Shown here piece by piece: positions 42,405 through 51,693 of a DNA stretch of 64,000 nucleotides; the first letter of the stretch is position 1, and each line of letters opens with the position of its first letter. A program made the translations under genes and the position numbers. The stretch spans positions 1 through 64,000 of the forward strand of contig NZ_JARVSD010000005.1 of the NCBI RefSeq assembly GCF_030209445.1, written 5' to 3'. The notes under the pieces are model-generated. The model was given only the letters and a program-made list of their open reading frames with translations. It was not told the origin of the DNA and did no database searches. This DNA is from Promicromonospora sp. MEB111 (GTDB taxonomy: Bacteria > Actinomycetota > Actinomycetes > Actinomycetales > Cellulomonadaceae).

Positions 42405-42786
42405 CCGCGCCTCCAGCCTTCCTGATCTCGTGACATCCCGTGACGCCCGGGCACACGCTACGCGTGCGTCCGGTCGATGTCCTACACCTGTTCTACTCCT
42501 CGCCACCGACACTCTCGGGACATCGGCACCGACACGCCTTTGTGTCGTGCACGACAGTCCCCGGACATCAGACCAGCAAGCTAGCTCCGCTGACGCTAGG
42601 CCCCCGCGCACCCGAGCGCAACGAGACCTGTGGACAAGCCTGTGCACATCCATGTGGAAAGGTGGCCCAGGGCTGTGCACAGCGGGTGGACAACCCTGTC
42701 CCCAGTTGTGGATAACCCCTGTGTAAAACATCGACATGCCCTCTGACCTGCGTTGACGCAACCCCCAGCCTGTGGAGGAAAGAAAG
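42405..42786. other. dnaB-MATE intergenic region
   Basis: A divergent control region of 382 nt with no supported gene. It contains the DnaA-box-like array at 42629-42715, a GTCGTGCACGAC palindrome near 42546-42557 and a locally AT-richer stretch from 42706 to 42745. Promoters for dnaB (minus) and the MATE gene (plus) must lie here. Confidence 0.6.
42629..42715 (+). other. Array of DnaA-box-like 9-mers between dnaB and the MATE gene
   Basis: TGTGGACAA (42629), TGTGCACAT (42641), TGTGGAAAG (42653), TGTGCACAG (42674), GGTGGACAA (42685) and TGTGGATAA (42707) all face the same way. Start-to-start distances of 12, 12, 21, 11 and 22 nt keep them on one face of the helix. The first and last match the DnaA consensus exactly (TTGTCCACA and TTATCCACA complements); the others are degenerate. 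The array covers the promoter region of the divergent dnaB and MATE genes. Confidence 0.65.
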
Positions 42787-44130
42787 TTGGGCGAGCCTCG
42801 CCACACCCCCGGTTCATCGCGGTCCATCGACCGGGAGATCCTCGCCCTCGCGGTACCCGCCCTCGGGGCCCTGATCGCCGAACCCGTCTTCGTGCTCGTG
42901 GACAGCGCGGTCGTGGGCCACCTCGGCACGGCCCAGCTCGCGGGGCTCTCGCTCGCGAGCAACGTGCTGCTCACGCTCGTCGGGCTGTGCGTCTTCCTCG
43001 CGTACACCACCACCGCCTCGGTGGCCCGGCTGACCGGTGCGGGCCGGGAACGCCAGGCCCTGCAGTCCGGCATCGACGGCATGTGGCTGGCGCTCGGGAT
43101 CGGCGCGGTCCTCGTCGTCGTCCTGCTGCTCGCCGCCCCGCTGACGGTGGCCGCGCTGGGTGCTCACGGCGACGTCGCGCACCATGCCGTGACGTACCTG
43201 CGGTGGTCCGCGCCGGGGCTCGCCGGGATGCTCGTGGTCCAGGCCGCGACCGGTGTGCTGCGCGGCCTGCGCGACACGCGCACGCCCCTGGTCGTCGCCG
43301 CCGCGGGGGCCGTGCTCAACACGGTGCTGAACATCGCGCTCGTGTACGGCGTGGGCATGGGGATCGCCGGGTCGGGCCTCGGGACCGCGATCACCCAGCT
43401 GCTCATGGCCGTCGTGCTGGGCGTGATCGTGGTGCGCGGCGCTCGGCGGCGCGGCGCGAGCCTGCGCCCGCACCGCGCGGGCATCCTGTCCGGCGCGCGG
43501 GCCGGCGCGCCCCTGGTGGTCCGCACCCTCAGCCTGCGCGCCGCCATCCTGCTCACCGTGGTCGTCGCGACGGGTCTCGGCGACGTCGCGCTCGCCGGGC
43601 ACCAGGTGGTCAGCTCGCTGTGGGGCCTCGCGGCATTCGCGCTCGACGCGCTCGCCATCGCGGCACAGGCCCTGGTGGGGCACGGGCTCGGGGCCGGCGA
43701 CGTCGCCCACGTCCGGGGCGTGCTGCGCCGGTGCCTGCAGTGGGGCGTCGGCGCGGGGGCCGTGATCGGCCTGCTCCTCGCGGCGGCCGGCTGGTGGATC
43801 GCGCCCCTCTTCTCGCCCGACCCCGACGTGCGCGTCGCCATCGCGCTCGGCATCGCAGTCTGCGGTGTGCTCATGCCGATGGCGGGCTGGGTCTTCGTGC
43901 TCGACGGCGTCCTCATCGGCGCCGGCGACGGCCGCTACCTCGCCTGGGCGGGCATGGCGACGCTCGTGGCCTACCTCCCGTTCGCGCTCGCGGTCGCCGC
44001 CTGGGCGCCCGACGGCGCACGCGGGCTCGCCTGGCTCTGGCTCGCGTTCGCCGGTGTGTTCATGGCCGCGCGCGCCGTGACCACCGGCTGGCGCGCCCGC
44101 GGCGACCGCTGGCTGGTGACGGGGGCGTGA
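42787..44130 (+). CDS. MATE family efflux transporter (DinF-like)
   Basis: 447 aa, twelve TM helices in two MatE halves. IDREILALAVPALGALIAEPVFVLVDSAVVGHLGTAQLAGLSLASNVLLTLVGLCVFLAYTTTASVARLTGAG opens the first half and GARAGAPLVVRTLSLRAAILLTVVVATGLGDVALAGHQVVSSLWGLAAFALDALAIAAQALVG the second. A Na+ or H+-coupled multidrug exporter is expected. TTG 42787 is chosen because GGAGGAAAG (42774-42782) gives ideal spacing; the GTG at 42772 lies inside that ribosome site. Confidence 0.92.
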   Translation: MGEPRHTPGSSRSIDREILALAVPALGALIAEPVFVLVDSAVVGHLGTAQLAGLSLASNVLLTLVGLCVFLAYTTTASVARLTGAGRERQALQSGIDGMWLALGIGAVLVVVLLLAAPLTVAALGAHGDVAHHAVTYLRWSAPGLAGMLVVQAATGVLRGLRDTRTPLVVAAAGAVLNTVLNIALVYGVGMGIAGSGLGTAITQLLMAVVLGVIVVRGARRRGASLRPHRAGILSGARAGAPLVVRTLSLRAAILLTVVVATGLGDVALAGHQVVSSLWGLAAFALDALAIAAQALVGHGLGAGDVAHVRGVLRRCLQWGVGAGAVIGLLLAAAGWWIAPLFSPDPDVRVAIALGIAVCGVLMPMAGWVFVLDGVLIGAGDGRYLAWAGMATLVAYLPFALAVAAWAPDGARGLAWLWLAFAGVFMAARAVTTGWRARGDRWLVTGA

Positions 44131-44136
44131 GGCAGG

Positions 44137-44940
44137 TCAGGCCCACACCTTGAGCCGGTAGCCCACGCCCCGCACCGACGCGACCTCCACGTCGCGCACG
44201 GGCGCGAGCCGCTTGCGCAGCCGCTTCACCGCGGACGTCACCGGGTCGGAGTCGCCGAGGTAGGGCAGCTGCCACACCCGCGCCGTGAGCTCGGCGAACG
44301 ACCACACCCGCCCGGCCTCCAGGGCGAGCGTCGCGAGCAGGTCGAACTCCCGCGCCGACAGGTACACGCGCCGGCCCAGCGCCGTGACCTCCCGGGCGGC
44401 GAGGTCCACGAGCAGCGGCCCGGCCACGAGCGGTTCGAGCACGGGCGGCGCGACCATCGGGACGGCGCCCGTGACGGCAGGAACCGGACCCGTGACCGGA
44501 CGCATCGCCTCGGTGACGGCCGACAGCGCGCCCGTCGCCGACCGGGCCGGCGCGGGGATCGTCGCCACGGGCAGCACGGGGGACGCCGTCCACTGCGCGG
44601 GCAGGTACTCCGGGGCGGGGTGTACCGCCTGGTCGGTGAGGTTGTCCGGGAGCCGGTCGGTCGGGTGCCCGGAGAGGTGCCGGCCGTAGGCCCGCTCGTC
44701 CGCCGGGCCGGGGTTGTCGAAGCGTTCGGGCTGCGTGCCGAGGCCACGCCAGGGCGCGTCGCCGGTGCGCCGCGGCGCGGTCTGGGGGGTGAGCACGGCG
44801 CGCGCCCCGTCGGCGTCGGGCGTGGCGAGCACCGTGGCCTGGCCGCGCAGGAGCCGGGCGATCTCGATGATCTGGTCGGAGGGGAGGCCCACGCAGACGA
44901 CGAGGCCGGGGGTGGTTCCTGGTGCGGGGTCGTGCGTCAT
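44137..44940 (-). CDS. Winged-helix (OmpR-type) transcriptional regulator without receiver
   Basis: 267 aa. The C-terminal 95 residues are an OmpR/PhoB winged helix: LVDLAAREVTALGRRVYLSAREFDLLATLALEAGRVWSFAELTARVWQLPYLGDSDPVTSAVKRLRKRLAPVRDVEVASVRGVGYRLKVWA. Residues 1-60 (GLVVCVGLPSDQIIEIARLLRGQATVLATPDADGARAVL) resemble a degenerate receiver-like segment without a clear phospho-Asp. A long Pro/Ala/Val-rich linker with repeated TG/VP motifs joins them. ATG 44940 has GGAGGG 7 nt upstream. It converges on the MATE gene and diverges from the large protease; its target may be the latter. Confidence 0.82.
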   Translation of the reverse strand: MTHDPAPGTTPGLVVCVGLPSDQIIEIARLLRGQATVLATPDADGARAVLTPQTAPRRTGDAPWRGLGTQPERFDNPGPADERAYGRHLSGHPTDRLPDNLTDQAVHPAPEYLPAQWTASPVLPVATIPAPARSATGALSAVTEAMRPVTGPVPAVTGAVPMVAPPVLEPLVAGPLLVDLAAREVTALGRRVYLSAREFDLLATLALEAGRVWSFAELTARVWQLPYLGDSDPVTSAVKRLRKRLAPVRDVEVASVRGVGYRLKVWA

Positions 44941-45341
44941 TGACTCGCCCTCCATGGTCGACCGTTCAGGCGCGGACCGGGTTAAACCTGGCCGGCGCGC
45001 GCCAGTTTGCCCCCGAGTCGTACCGCTTGGGTCAATTTTTCGTTACCTACCCGTTGCGTGCGGGATATGGCGCATTCCCGCCCGGATGACGGTATTGCGT
45101 CACTTGACCCCGTATGGGGTGAACTTTGCGGCTCTTGGGGTGAAATTGATTCTGGACTCTTGACAAGGGCGACCGCCGGGCTCGGTCCGTGTCTTGACCG
45201 GAAACTGACCTTCGCTCGACCGTGAACCGACCTTGTTCCCAGGAGGCGTCCAGCCGACGGTAGGACGCGGTCCACAGCAAGTGGATCGCCGTCGCGCGCT
45301 CCCGCGGAACTGCAGCGGGTGCGCCCGAGCATGGAGGCCCC
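44941..45341 (+). promoter_or_regulatory. Upstream region of the large protease gene
   Basis: A 401-nt stretch without a supported gene. TGGGGTGAACTT (45115-45126) and TGGGGTGAAATT (45136-45147) are direct repeats 21 nt apart, two helical turns, and lie just upstream of a TTGACA (45160-45165). A second TTGACC is at 45194-45199, followed by two GACCTT-containing repeats. The 12-mers look like sites for an activator such as the neighbouring winged-helix regulator. No good -10 hexamer is fixed. Confidence 0.45.
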
Positions 45342-48300
45342 ATGTACCGTCGCAGGAAAATTGCAGGGAGGGCGACGACCGCCGTCACAACGGCGCTCGC
45401 GCTCCTGGCAACCTCAGCGGTGACCGTTGCTCCGGCAGCGCTCGCCCAGACCGTCCCGACGACCACCCTTGCCGCCGCCGACGAGCCCGAGGAGAAGCTC
45501 AGCGCCAAGGTCCTTGCCCAGCTGGAGGACAAGAAGACCGCGGACTTCTGGATCCAGTTCACGGACAAGGCGGACCTGGCACCGGCCGAGGACATCGCCG
45601 ACTGGGACGAGCGCGGCCAGTTCGTCTACGACGCGCTGCACGCCACGGCCAAGAAGTCCCAGGCCTCGGTGGCCAAGGAGCTGACGGCGGCCGGCGCGAA
45701 CTTCCAGAGCTACTGGATCAACAACGCGATCTTCGTCGACGACGGCTCGCTCGCGCTCGCCGAGAGCCTCGCGACCAGCAGCACGGTCGCCGGGATCCAC
45801 GAGCAGATCACCATGCAGAACGAGCAGCCGGTCGAGAAGAAGGCGTCCGGCGAGAAGTCTGCGGCCGCCGTCGAGTGGGGCCTCGACGCGATCAACGCAC
45901 CCGAGGTGTGGGAGCAGGGCTACACCGGCGCGGGCATCGTGGTGGCGAACTTCGACACCGGTGTGGACGCCACGCACCCGGCGCTGCAGAGCAAGTACCG
46001 CGGGTACAACGCCGACGGCACGTACGACAACGACTACAACTACTTCGACATCCCCGACACCTGTGGTGGCGGCGCACCCTGCGACTCCGGCGAGCACGGC
46101 ACCCACACCATGGGCACCATCGTCGGCGGCACGGGCGCCAACCAGATCGGCGTCGCGCCCGACGCCACCTGGATCGCGTCGAACTGCATCGACAACGCCG
46201 GCTGCGAGTGGGACGACTACCTCGCGAACGCGCAGTGGTTCCTCGCTCCGACCCGTGCGGACGGCAGCGACGCGGACCCGTCGAAGCGGCCGCACGTGGT
46301 CAGCAACTCGTGGGGCATCCCGCCGGGCGTCAACCTGCCCGAGGACTGGATGAGCGCCGAGACGCAGGCCTGGAACGCCGCGGGCATCTTCGGTGCCTGG
46401 GCCGGCGGCAACGAGGGTCCGGCGTGTGAGTCGGGCCGCTTCCCCGGTGAGTTCACGCACACCTACTCGGTCGGCGCGTTCGACGTGAACGGCGCCATCG
46501 CGTCGTTCTCGGCGCGTGGTCCGGGGCGTGAGGGCACCCTGCTGCCGAACATCGCCGCCCCTGGCGTGAACGTGCGCTCCTCCATCCCTGGCGGTGGCTA
46601 CGCGAGCTTCAGCGGCACCTCCATGGCCACCCCGCACCTCGCGGGCGCCATCGCGCTGCTGTGGAGCGCCGCTCCGTCGCTGGTCGGCGACATCGAGGGC
46701 ACCATCGCGCTCCTCGACGAGACCGCCATCGACACCGAGGACCTCTCGTGCGGCGGTACCCCGGAGCGCAACAACGTCTGGGGCGAGGGCAAGCTCGACG
46801 TCGCCGCGCTCGTGGACGCCGCTCCGACGGCCGGCACCGGCACCCTCTCGGGCACCGTCGCGGACGCCTCCGGCACGCCGATCGCCAACGCGTCGGTCGT
46901 CGTCGACGGCGAGCGGGACCGGACCGTCTCCACGGACGAGACCGGCGCCTGGTCGGCAGCGGTCCTCGCCGGCGACTACAGCGTGTCTGCCTCGGCCTTC
47001 GGCTACCTCACCTCGGCGCCCGCCGCCGTGACGGTGGACGTGGACGAGACCGAGACGGTCGCCATCACCCTGGAGTCGGCCCCGCGGCACACCGTCACGG
47101 GTACGGTCCAGCTCGAGGGGTCCGGTGAGCCGGTCGCCGGCACGCCGGTCACGCTCCGCGGATCACCGTTCGAGCCGGCCACGACCGGTGCGGACGGCAC
47201 GTTCGAGTTCGCCGACGTGCCCGAGGGCACCTACTCGCTGGCCGTCCAGCTGGGCGGTTGCGCCGCTCCGTACGACGGCGAGCTCGTGGTCGACGGCGCG
47301 GAGGACGTGGACATCGACATCGTCCCGAACGTCGACGCCGGCGGCTACTCGTGCTCGGTCACGACCGCCGACTACCGCCAGGGCGACACCCGCGTGACCC
47401 TGTCGGGCGACGACGCGTCGACGTCCGTGAACCTGCCGTTCTCCTTCCCGTTCTACGGCGAGGAGTACTCGCGGGCGTTCGTGACGACCAACGGCCACAT
47501 CAACTTCCTGGCCGCCACCAACACGTACGCCAACACGACGATCCCGTCGACGAGCGTGCCCAACGCGGCGCTCTACCCGTTCTGGGACGACCTCAACCTC
47601 GACTCGGCCGCCGGCCTGTACTCGGGGACGACCACCGTCGACGGCGTGGACGCCTACGTGCTGGAGTGGCGCAACATCCGGAAGTACGACGCCGAGTCCG
47701 ACCGGCTGAACTTCTCGGTGACGCTGCTGGCCAACGGTGACGTGACCTTCGGGTACGGCGCCGTGACCGACTCCGCCGGCGCGAAGGGCAACTCGGCCAC
47801 GATCGGTGTGGAGAACGCGAGCGGTACCGTCGCCACGCAGTTCTCGTACAACTCCGCGGTGCTGTCCGAGGGCCTGTCGATCGCGTTCGACGCCCCGCCT
47901 GTCGCCACGGTGGCGGGCGTGGTCGAGGACTACAACACCCAGGAGCCGATCGAGGGCGCCGACGTCACCCTGACCTCGGCGGACGGCACGGAGGTCACCG
48001 CGACCACCGCGGCGGACGGTACCTACTCCACCCTGGTGAGCCTGGGCGACTACTCGGTCGAGATCGCGGCGGACGACTTCCAGTCGGCCACCAGGACCGC
48101 GGCCGTCACCGAGGAGGGTTCCGACGTCACCGTGAGCGCCCAGCTCAAGGCCGGCAAGCTGACGGTCTCGAAGACCGCCATCGACGCCAGCCTGGCGATC
48201 GGCGGCTCCGCGTCGCGCAACATCAAGATCACCAACACCGGCTCCGCGCCGGCCGAGGTGGACCTGGCTGCGCGCGGCGGCGGGTACGTCGTCCTCGGTG

Positions 48301-49430
48301 GTGACACGGCCTCCACGAGCGGCGTGGTGAAGGGCGTCCAGGGCAAGGCGACGGCGGCCAAGCTGCCGTTCTCGTCCGGCGGCGGCAAGATCAGCGGTCT
48401 GCGCAGCAGCGCCTCCGCCGGCGTCGCCACCGGTCAGGTCGCCGCGGCGGCCTACCCGGACGTGGCCGCGGACGAGGTCGTCCTCTCGCACTCGACCTCG
48501 CACGAGATCGTCGCGGCGAGCTCGGTGGCCTGCCCGTCGGGCATCACCAAGCTGCTGCGCACTTACACCCCGGGCGACTTCGGCATCACGGCCGGCTTCC
48601 AGCCGACCAGTGTCACGTTCGGTATCCAGGAGGTGGCCACGCCGTCGACCACGGCCACGGTCACCCTCTACACGCTGTCGGGTGCGTTCACGTACGCCAA
48701 CCTGACCCCGATCGGGTCGGGCCAGGTCACCGTGACCGACGACTTCGGCTCCTGGTACACGGTGCCGATCGACGCCGAGGCGACCATCGCCCCGGACGAC
48801 ATCCTGGTGGTCGAGGTCGCGGGCGCGGCCATCTACGTGGGCGGCAACCCCGCCGCGGAGACCAGCCCGACCTACCTCGCCTCGGACGGCTGCGGTACCC
48901 CGGAGCCGACGACCGCCGACAGCCTGGGCTTCCCGGACTCCAACCTGGTCATCGACGTGACCGGTGAGGTGGCCGGCAGCGGTGGTGGCGTCGAGTGGCT
49001 GGACGTCCAGCCGCCGTCGTTCACCCTGGCGCCGGGCAAGAGCGTGACCGCGGTGGCGACCATCACGGCCGCCGTCGACCAGCCGGGCACCTACACGGCG
49101 TCCATCAACATCGGGAACAACACGCCGTACGACGTCACCCCCGTGGCGGCGACCATGTCGGTGAAGGCGCCCGCGGGCTGGGGCAAGATCACGGGCACGG
49201 TGAGCGGCGGCGGTGCGCCGATCGAGGACGCGGTCGTGGCCCTCGACGGCGTCTCGTACGACGTCGTGCTGCGGACGGACGCCGAGGGTACGTACTCGTA
49301 CTGGATGCAGAAGTCCAACGCCCCGCTGCAGGTGACCGTCTCGGCCGACGGGTTCGTCCCGGCGACCAAGAAGGCCCAGATCATCGCGGGCCAGACGACG
49401 GTCTACAACTTCGGGCTGACCGCGCTGTAA
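45342..49430 (+). CDS. Large secreted S8 serine protease with carboxypeptidase-regulatory-like repeats
   Basis: 1362 aa. Signal peptide about 1-35 (TTAVTTALALLATSAVTVAPAALA). Residues 55-180 are an inhibitor-type propeptide (KTADFWIQFTDKADLAPAEDI...). The catalytic domain has Asp205 (ANFDTGVDATHP), His252 (GEHGTHTMGT) and Ser427 (FSGTSMATPHLAG), as in bacillopeptidase F. At least four CarboxypepD_reg/Cna-B-like modules follow (GTLSGTVADASGTPIANASVVVDG; TVTGTVQLEGSGEPVAGTPVTL; ATVAGVVEDYNTQEPIEGADVTL; GKITGTVSGGGAPIEDAVVALDG), with a nidogen-like region (SLPFSFPFYGEEYSRAFVTTNGHINFL type, 690-830) and an Ig-like ITNTGSAPAEVDL module. No sortase motif. GGAGG is 4 nt before the ATG. Probably an abundant extracellular protease or adhesin. 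Confidence 0.93.
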   Translation: MYRRRKIAGRATTAVTTALALLATSAVTVAPAALAQTVPTTTLAAADEPEEKLSAKVLAQLEDKKTADFWIQFTDKADLAPAEDIADWDERGQFVYDALHATAKKSQASVAKELTAAGANFQSYWINNAIFVDDGSLALAESLATSSTVAGIHEQITMQNEQPVEKKASGEKSAAAVEWGLDAINAPEVWEQGYTGAGIVVANFDTGVDATHPALQSKYRGYNADGTYDNDYNYFDIPDTCGGGAPCDSGEHGTHTMGTIVGGTGANQIGVAPDATWIASNCIDNAGCEWDDYLANAQWFLAPTRADGSDADPSKRPHVVSNSWGIPPGVNLPEDWMSAETQAWNAAGIFGAWAGGNEGPACESGRFPGEFTHTYSVGAFDVNGAIASFSARGPGREGTLLPNIAAPGVNVRSSIPGGGYASFSGTSMATPHLAGAIALLWSAAPSLVGDIEGTIALLDETAIDTEDLSCGGTPERNNVWGEGKLDVAALVDAAPTAGTGTLSGTVADASGTPIANASVVVDGERDRTVSTDETGAWSAAVLAGDYSVSASAFGYLTSAPAAVTVDVDETETVAITLESAPRHTVTGTVQLEGSGEPVAGTPVTLRGSPFEPATTGADGTFEFADVPEGTYSLAVQLGGCAAPYDGELVVDGAEDVDIDIVPNVDAGGYSCSVTTADYRQGDTRVTLSGDDASTSVNLPFSFPFYGEEYSRAFVTTNGHINFLAATNTYANTTIPSTSVPNAALYPFWDDLNLDSAAGLYSGTTTVDGVDAYVLEWRNIRKYDAESDRLNFSVTLLANGDVTFGYGAVTDSAGAKGNSATIGVENASGTVATQFSYNSAVLSEGLSIAFDAPPVATVAGVVEDYNTQEPIEGADVTLTSADGTEVTATTAADGTYSTLVSLGDYSVEIAADDFQSATRTAAVTEEGSDVTVSAQLKAGKLTVSKTAIDASLAIGGSASRNIKITNTGSAPAEVDLAARGGGYVVLGGDTASTSGVVKGVQGKATAAKLPFSSGGGKISGLRSSASAGVATGQVAAAAYPDVAADEVVLSHSTSHEIVAASSVACPSGITKLLRTYTPGDFGITAGFQPTSVTFGIQEVATPSTTATVTLYTLSGAFTYANLTPIGSGQVTVTDDFGSWYTVPIDAEATIAPDDILVVEVAGAAIYVGGNPAAETSPTYLASDGCGTPEPTTADSLGFPDSNLVIDVTGEVAGSGGGVEWLDVQPPSFTLAPGKSVTAVATITAAVDQPGTYTASINIGNNTPYDVTPVAATMSVKAPAGWGKITGTVSGGGAPIEDAVVALDGVSYDVVLRTDAEGTYSYWMQKSNAPLQVTVSADGFVPATKKAQIIAGQTTVYNFGLTAL

Positions 49431-49466
49431 CAGGCGGTCCCACGAAGTAGGTCGCCTGTCCGGCGG

Positions 49467-49500
49467 CCGCCCTGCCGAGGTCTGGGTCTCGGCAGGGCGG
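49467..49500. terminator. Terminator after the large protease
   Basis: CCGCCCTGCCGAG (49467-49479) and CTCGGCAGGGCGG (49488-49500) form a perfect 13-bp stem with an 8-nt loop, between convergent genes. Confidence 0.8.
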
Positions 49501-49519
49501 ACGACCGGGCAGGCGTCCG

Positions 49520-49640
49520 GCGCGTCAGCTGCTCCGCGTCAGCGCTCGATTTCCGCTGACCGCTTCCGCTGCGCTCCGCTTCGGCCGGATGCCTCGTACC
49601 TCGGCCTCCAACCTCCGCTGCGCTCCGCGTCAGCGCTCGA
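49520..49640. repeat. Direct repeats beside the ino1 stop
   Basis: GCGTCAGCGCTCGAT occurs at about 49536-49550 and again at 49627-49641, the second covering the ino1 stop codon. CGCTGCGCTCCGC also occurs twice between them. The arrangement looks like a short tandem duplication of the ino1 3' end. Confidence 0.5.
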
Positions 49641-50721
49641 TGTCACCGCGGATGAAGGCCTCCAGCTGCGCCCGCCCCGCGGTGTCCTCCATCTGCACGG
49701 GCGGGGACTTCATGAAGTAGGTCGCCGCCGACAGGATCGGGCCGCCCACGCCGCGGTCCTTCGCGATCTTGGCCGCCCGCACCGCGTCGATGATGATGCC
49801 CGCGGAGTTGGGGGAGTCCCACACCTCGAGCTTGTACTCCAGGCTGAGCGGCACCTCGCCGAACGCGCGGCCCTCGAGTCGCACGTACGCCCACTTGCGG
49901 TCGTCGAGCCAGGCGACGTAGTCCGACGGCCCGATGTGGACGTTGCGGTCCTCCTTCTTGCCGGCCAGGGGGCCGGTGAGGTTGGACGTCACGGCCTGCG
50001 TCTTGGACAGCTTCTTCGACTCCAGCCGGTCACGCTGCAGCATGTTCTTGAAGTCCATGTTGCCGCCCACGTTGAGCTGGTAGGTGCGGTCGAGGACGAC
50101 GCCACGCTCCTCGAACAGCTTGGCCAGCACGCGGTGCGTGATGGTCGCGCCGACCTGCGACTTGATGTCGTCGCCGACGATCGGCACGCCGGCCTCCTCG
50201 AACTTGGCGGCCCACTCCGGGTCGGAGGCGATGAACACCGGCAGGGCGTTCACGAACGCGACGCCGGCCTCGATCGCGCACTGCGCGTAGAACTTGGCGG
50301 CCTCCTCGGAGCCCACCGGCAGGTAGCAGACGAGCACGTCGACCTCGGCGGCGCGCAGCGCGGCGACGACGTCGACGGCCTCCTTCGTGGACTCGTCGAT
50401 CGTGGCGCGGTAGTAGTCGCCGAGACCGTCGAGGGTCGGGCCCCGCTGGACCGTCACGCCGGTCGGCGGGACGTCGGCGATCTTGATCGTGTTGTTCTCG
50501 GACGCGTTGATGGCCTCGGCCAGGTCGAACCCGACCTTCTTCGCGTCGACGTCGAACGCCGCGACGAACTCGAGGTCCGACACGTGGTAGTCGCCGAACT
50601 GCACGTGCATGAGGCCCGGGACGGTGCTCGCCGGGTCGGCGTCACGGTAGTAGTGCACGCCCTGGACCAGGGACGAGGCGCAGTTGCCTACGCCGACGAT
50701 GCCCACGCGGATGGAGGTCAT
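49630..50721 (-). CDS. ino1: Inositol-3-phosphate synthase
   Basis: 363 aa. NAD-dependent conversion of glucose 6-phosphate to myo-inositol 1-phosphate, the entry to phosphatidylinositol and mycothiol in actinobacteria. Rossmann motif [90 protein letters not shown] and [19 protein letters not shown] are diagnostic. The length is that of the bacterial/archaeal type. ATG 50721 overlaps the padR stop region by 4 nt, so the two are one operon with padR first. Confidence 0.97.
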   Translation of the reverse strand: MTSIRVGIVGVGNCASSLVQGVHYYRDADPASTVPGLMHVQFGDYHVSDLEFVAAFDVDAKKVGFDLAEAINASENNTIKIADVPPTGVTVQRGPTLDGLGDYYRATIDESTKEAVDVVAALRAAEVDVLVCYLPVGSEEAAKFYAQCAIEAGVAFVNALPVFIASDPEWAAKFEEAGVPIVGDDIKSQVGATITHRVLAKLFEERGVVLDRTYQLNVGGNMDFKNMLQRDRLESKKLSKTQAVTSNLTGPLAGKKEDRNVHIGPSDYVAWLDDRKWAYVRLEGRAFGEVPLSLEYKLEVWDSPNSAGIIIDAVRAAKIAKDRGVGGPILSAATYFMKSPPVQMEDTAGRAQLEAFIRGDIER

Positions 50722-51365
50722 CCTCGCTCCTTCTTCGTTTGTTCCTGCTGCGGTGCGGGGCCCTGCGCCGCGGCGCGTCCCCGCTCGGTGGAGATGAGGC
50801 TGTCGAGCCAGTGCACTTCGCGCTCGACCTTCTCGAGCCCGAAGCGCCGGAGCTCGAGCGCATATTCGTCGAGCCTCGAACGCGGGTGCGTCGTGGACTC
50901 GCGGAAGGCCTCCAGGCGCTCGGTCAGCCGGGTGCGCCGGCCCTCGAGCACGCGGAGGCGGGTCTCGGCGTCGGTCTGCCCGAAGAGCGCGAACCGCACG
51001 TCGAAGTTGTCGTCCTCCCAGGCCGCGGGCCCGGCGGTGGCCAGGACGGACTGGAGGTGCTCCTTGCCCTCGGCGGTCAGCTCGTAGACCACACGACGTC
51101 GTCCGAGGGGCATGGGCTTGGTGGTCCGGCCGGGGATCCCGGCCTTCCCCTTGCGGGGTGACGACGGCGTGGGTTCGCTCTCGGTGGTCTCGATCAGACC
51201 CCGCGTGACCAGGCCCTTCAGGGCCGGGTAGAGCGTGCCGTAAGAGAAGGCACGGAACGAGCCCAGCACCAGGTTGAGGCGCTTGCGGAGCTCGTAGCCG
51301 TGCAACGGGGACTCGTTGAGCAGGCCGAGGACGGCGGTCTCCAGCACGTCGGACCGACTACGCAC
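50718..51365 (-). CDS. PadR family transcriptional regulator
   Basis: 215 aa. PadR winged helix: [62 protein letters not shown], then [18 protein letters not shown]. The C-terminal Vir-type helical domain completes it ([37 protein letters not shown]). It forms an operon with ino1. This PadR-ino1 pairing is common in actinobacteria. GTG 51365 has GGAGG 6 nt upstream. A perfect palindrome of PadR type stands in its promoter, so autoregulation is likely. Confidence 0.93.
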   Translation of the reverse strand: MRSRSDVLETAVLGLLNESPLHGYELRKRLNLVLGSFRAFSYGTLYPALKGLVTRGLIETTESEPTPSSPRKGKAGIPGRTTKPMPLGRRRVVYELTAEGKEHLQSVLATAGPAAWEDDNFDVRFALFGQTDAETRLRVLEGRRTRLTERLEAFRESTTHPRSRLDEYALELRRFGLEKVEREVHWLDSLISTERGRAAAQGPAPQQEQTKKERG

Positions 51366-51417
51366 GGCGACCTCCTTCCCGGAAGAACCCGGCGGGCCGG
51401 GTCAACTTCTTCGACAC

Positions 51418-51438
51418 GATGTATCGAGTCGATACATC
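51418..51438 (-). promoter_or_regulatory. PadR-type operator palindrome
   Basis: GATGTATCGA and TCGATACATC are perfect inverse halves around a single central G. The ATGT-N11-ACAT frame matches PadR boxes. It lies about 55 nt upstream of the padR start, where it can cover the padR-ino1 promoter. Confidence 0.75.
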
Positions 51439-51606
51439 GAGAGAATAAGCACGGCGCCGTCGGCGCGCAATCCGCCGCGGCCGGCCGGGGTTCCATCGCG
51501 GAGGTGAGGGAACTGTGAAATGAGGGCAGACGGACTGGGTTGACCATGCGGTGAAATGTCCCGCGTGGGGGGATGTGGACGGATCCGGCTACTGCGCTAG
51601 AGGGTG

Positions 51607-51625
51607 AATCCCCTATGGTTTCGGG
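51607..51625 (+). promoter_or_regulatory. Promoter of the first PBP gene
   Basis: TCCCCTATGGTTTCG contains the -10 hexamer TATGGT (51614-51619). The second PBP gene has an almost identical TCCTCTATCGTTTCG at 54343-54357, so the promoter was duplicated with the gene. Confidence 0.55.
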
Positions 51626-51693
51626 TGGTCCGCCGTGGCGGGTGCGTCAAAGCACATCGGTGGGCCCCGAGTCCGAACGAGGAAGAGGCTGTT

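Noticed and set aside
42405-42786. Chromosomal origin oriC
   Set aside because: The DnaA-box-like cluster is suggestive, but dnaA, dnaN, recF and rpmH are not adjacent and no clear AT-rich unwinding element was seen. Reported only as a DnaA-box array.
49441-49722. Shared 13-mer GAAGTAGGTCGCC after the protease and inside ino1
   Set aside because: Too short to claim recombination in this GC content; mentioned only through the nearby 15-bp repeats.
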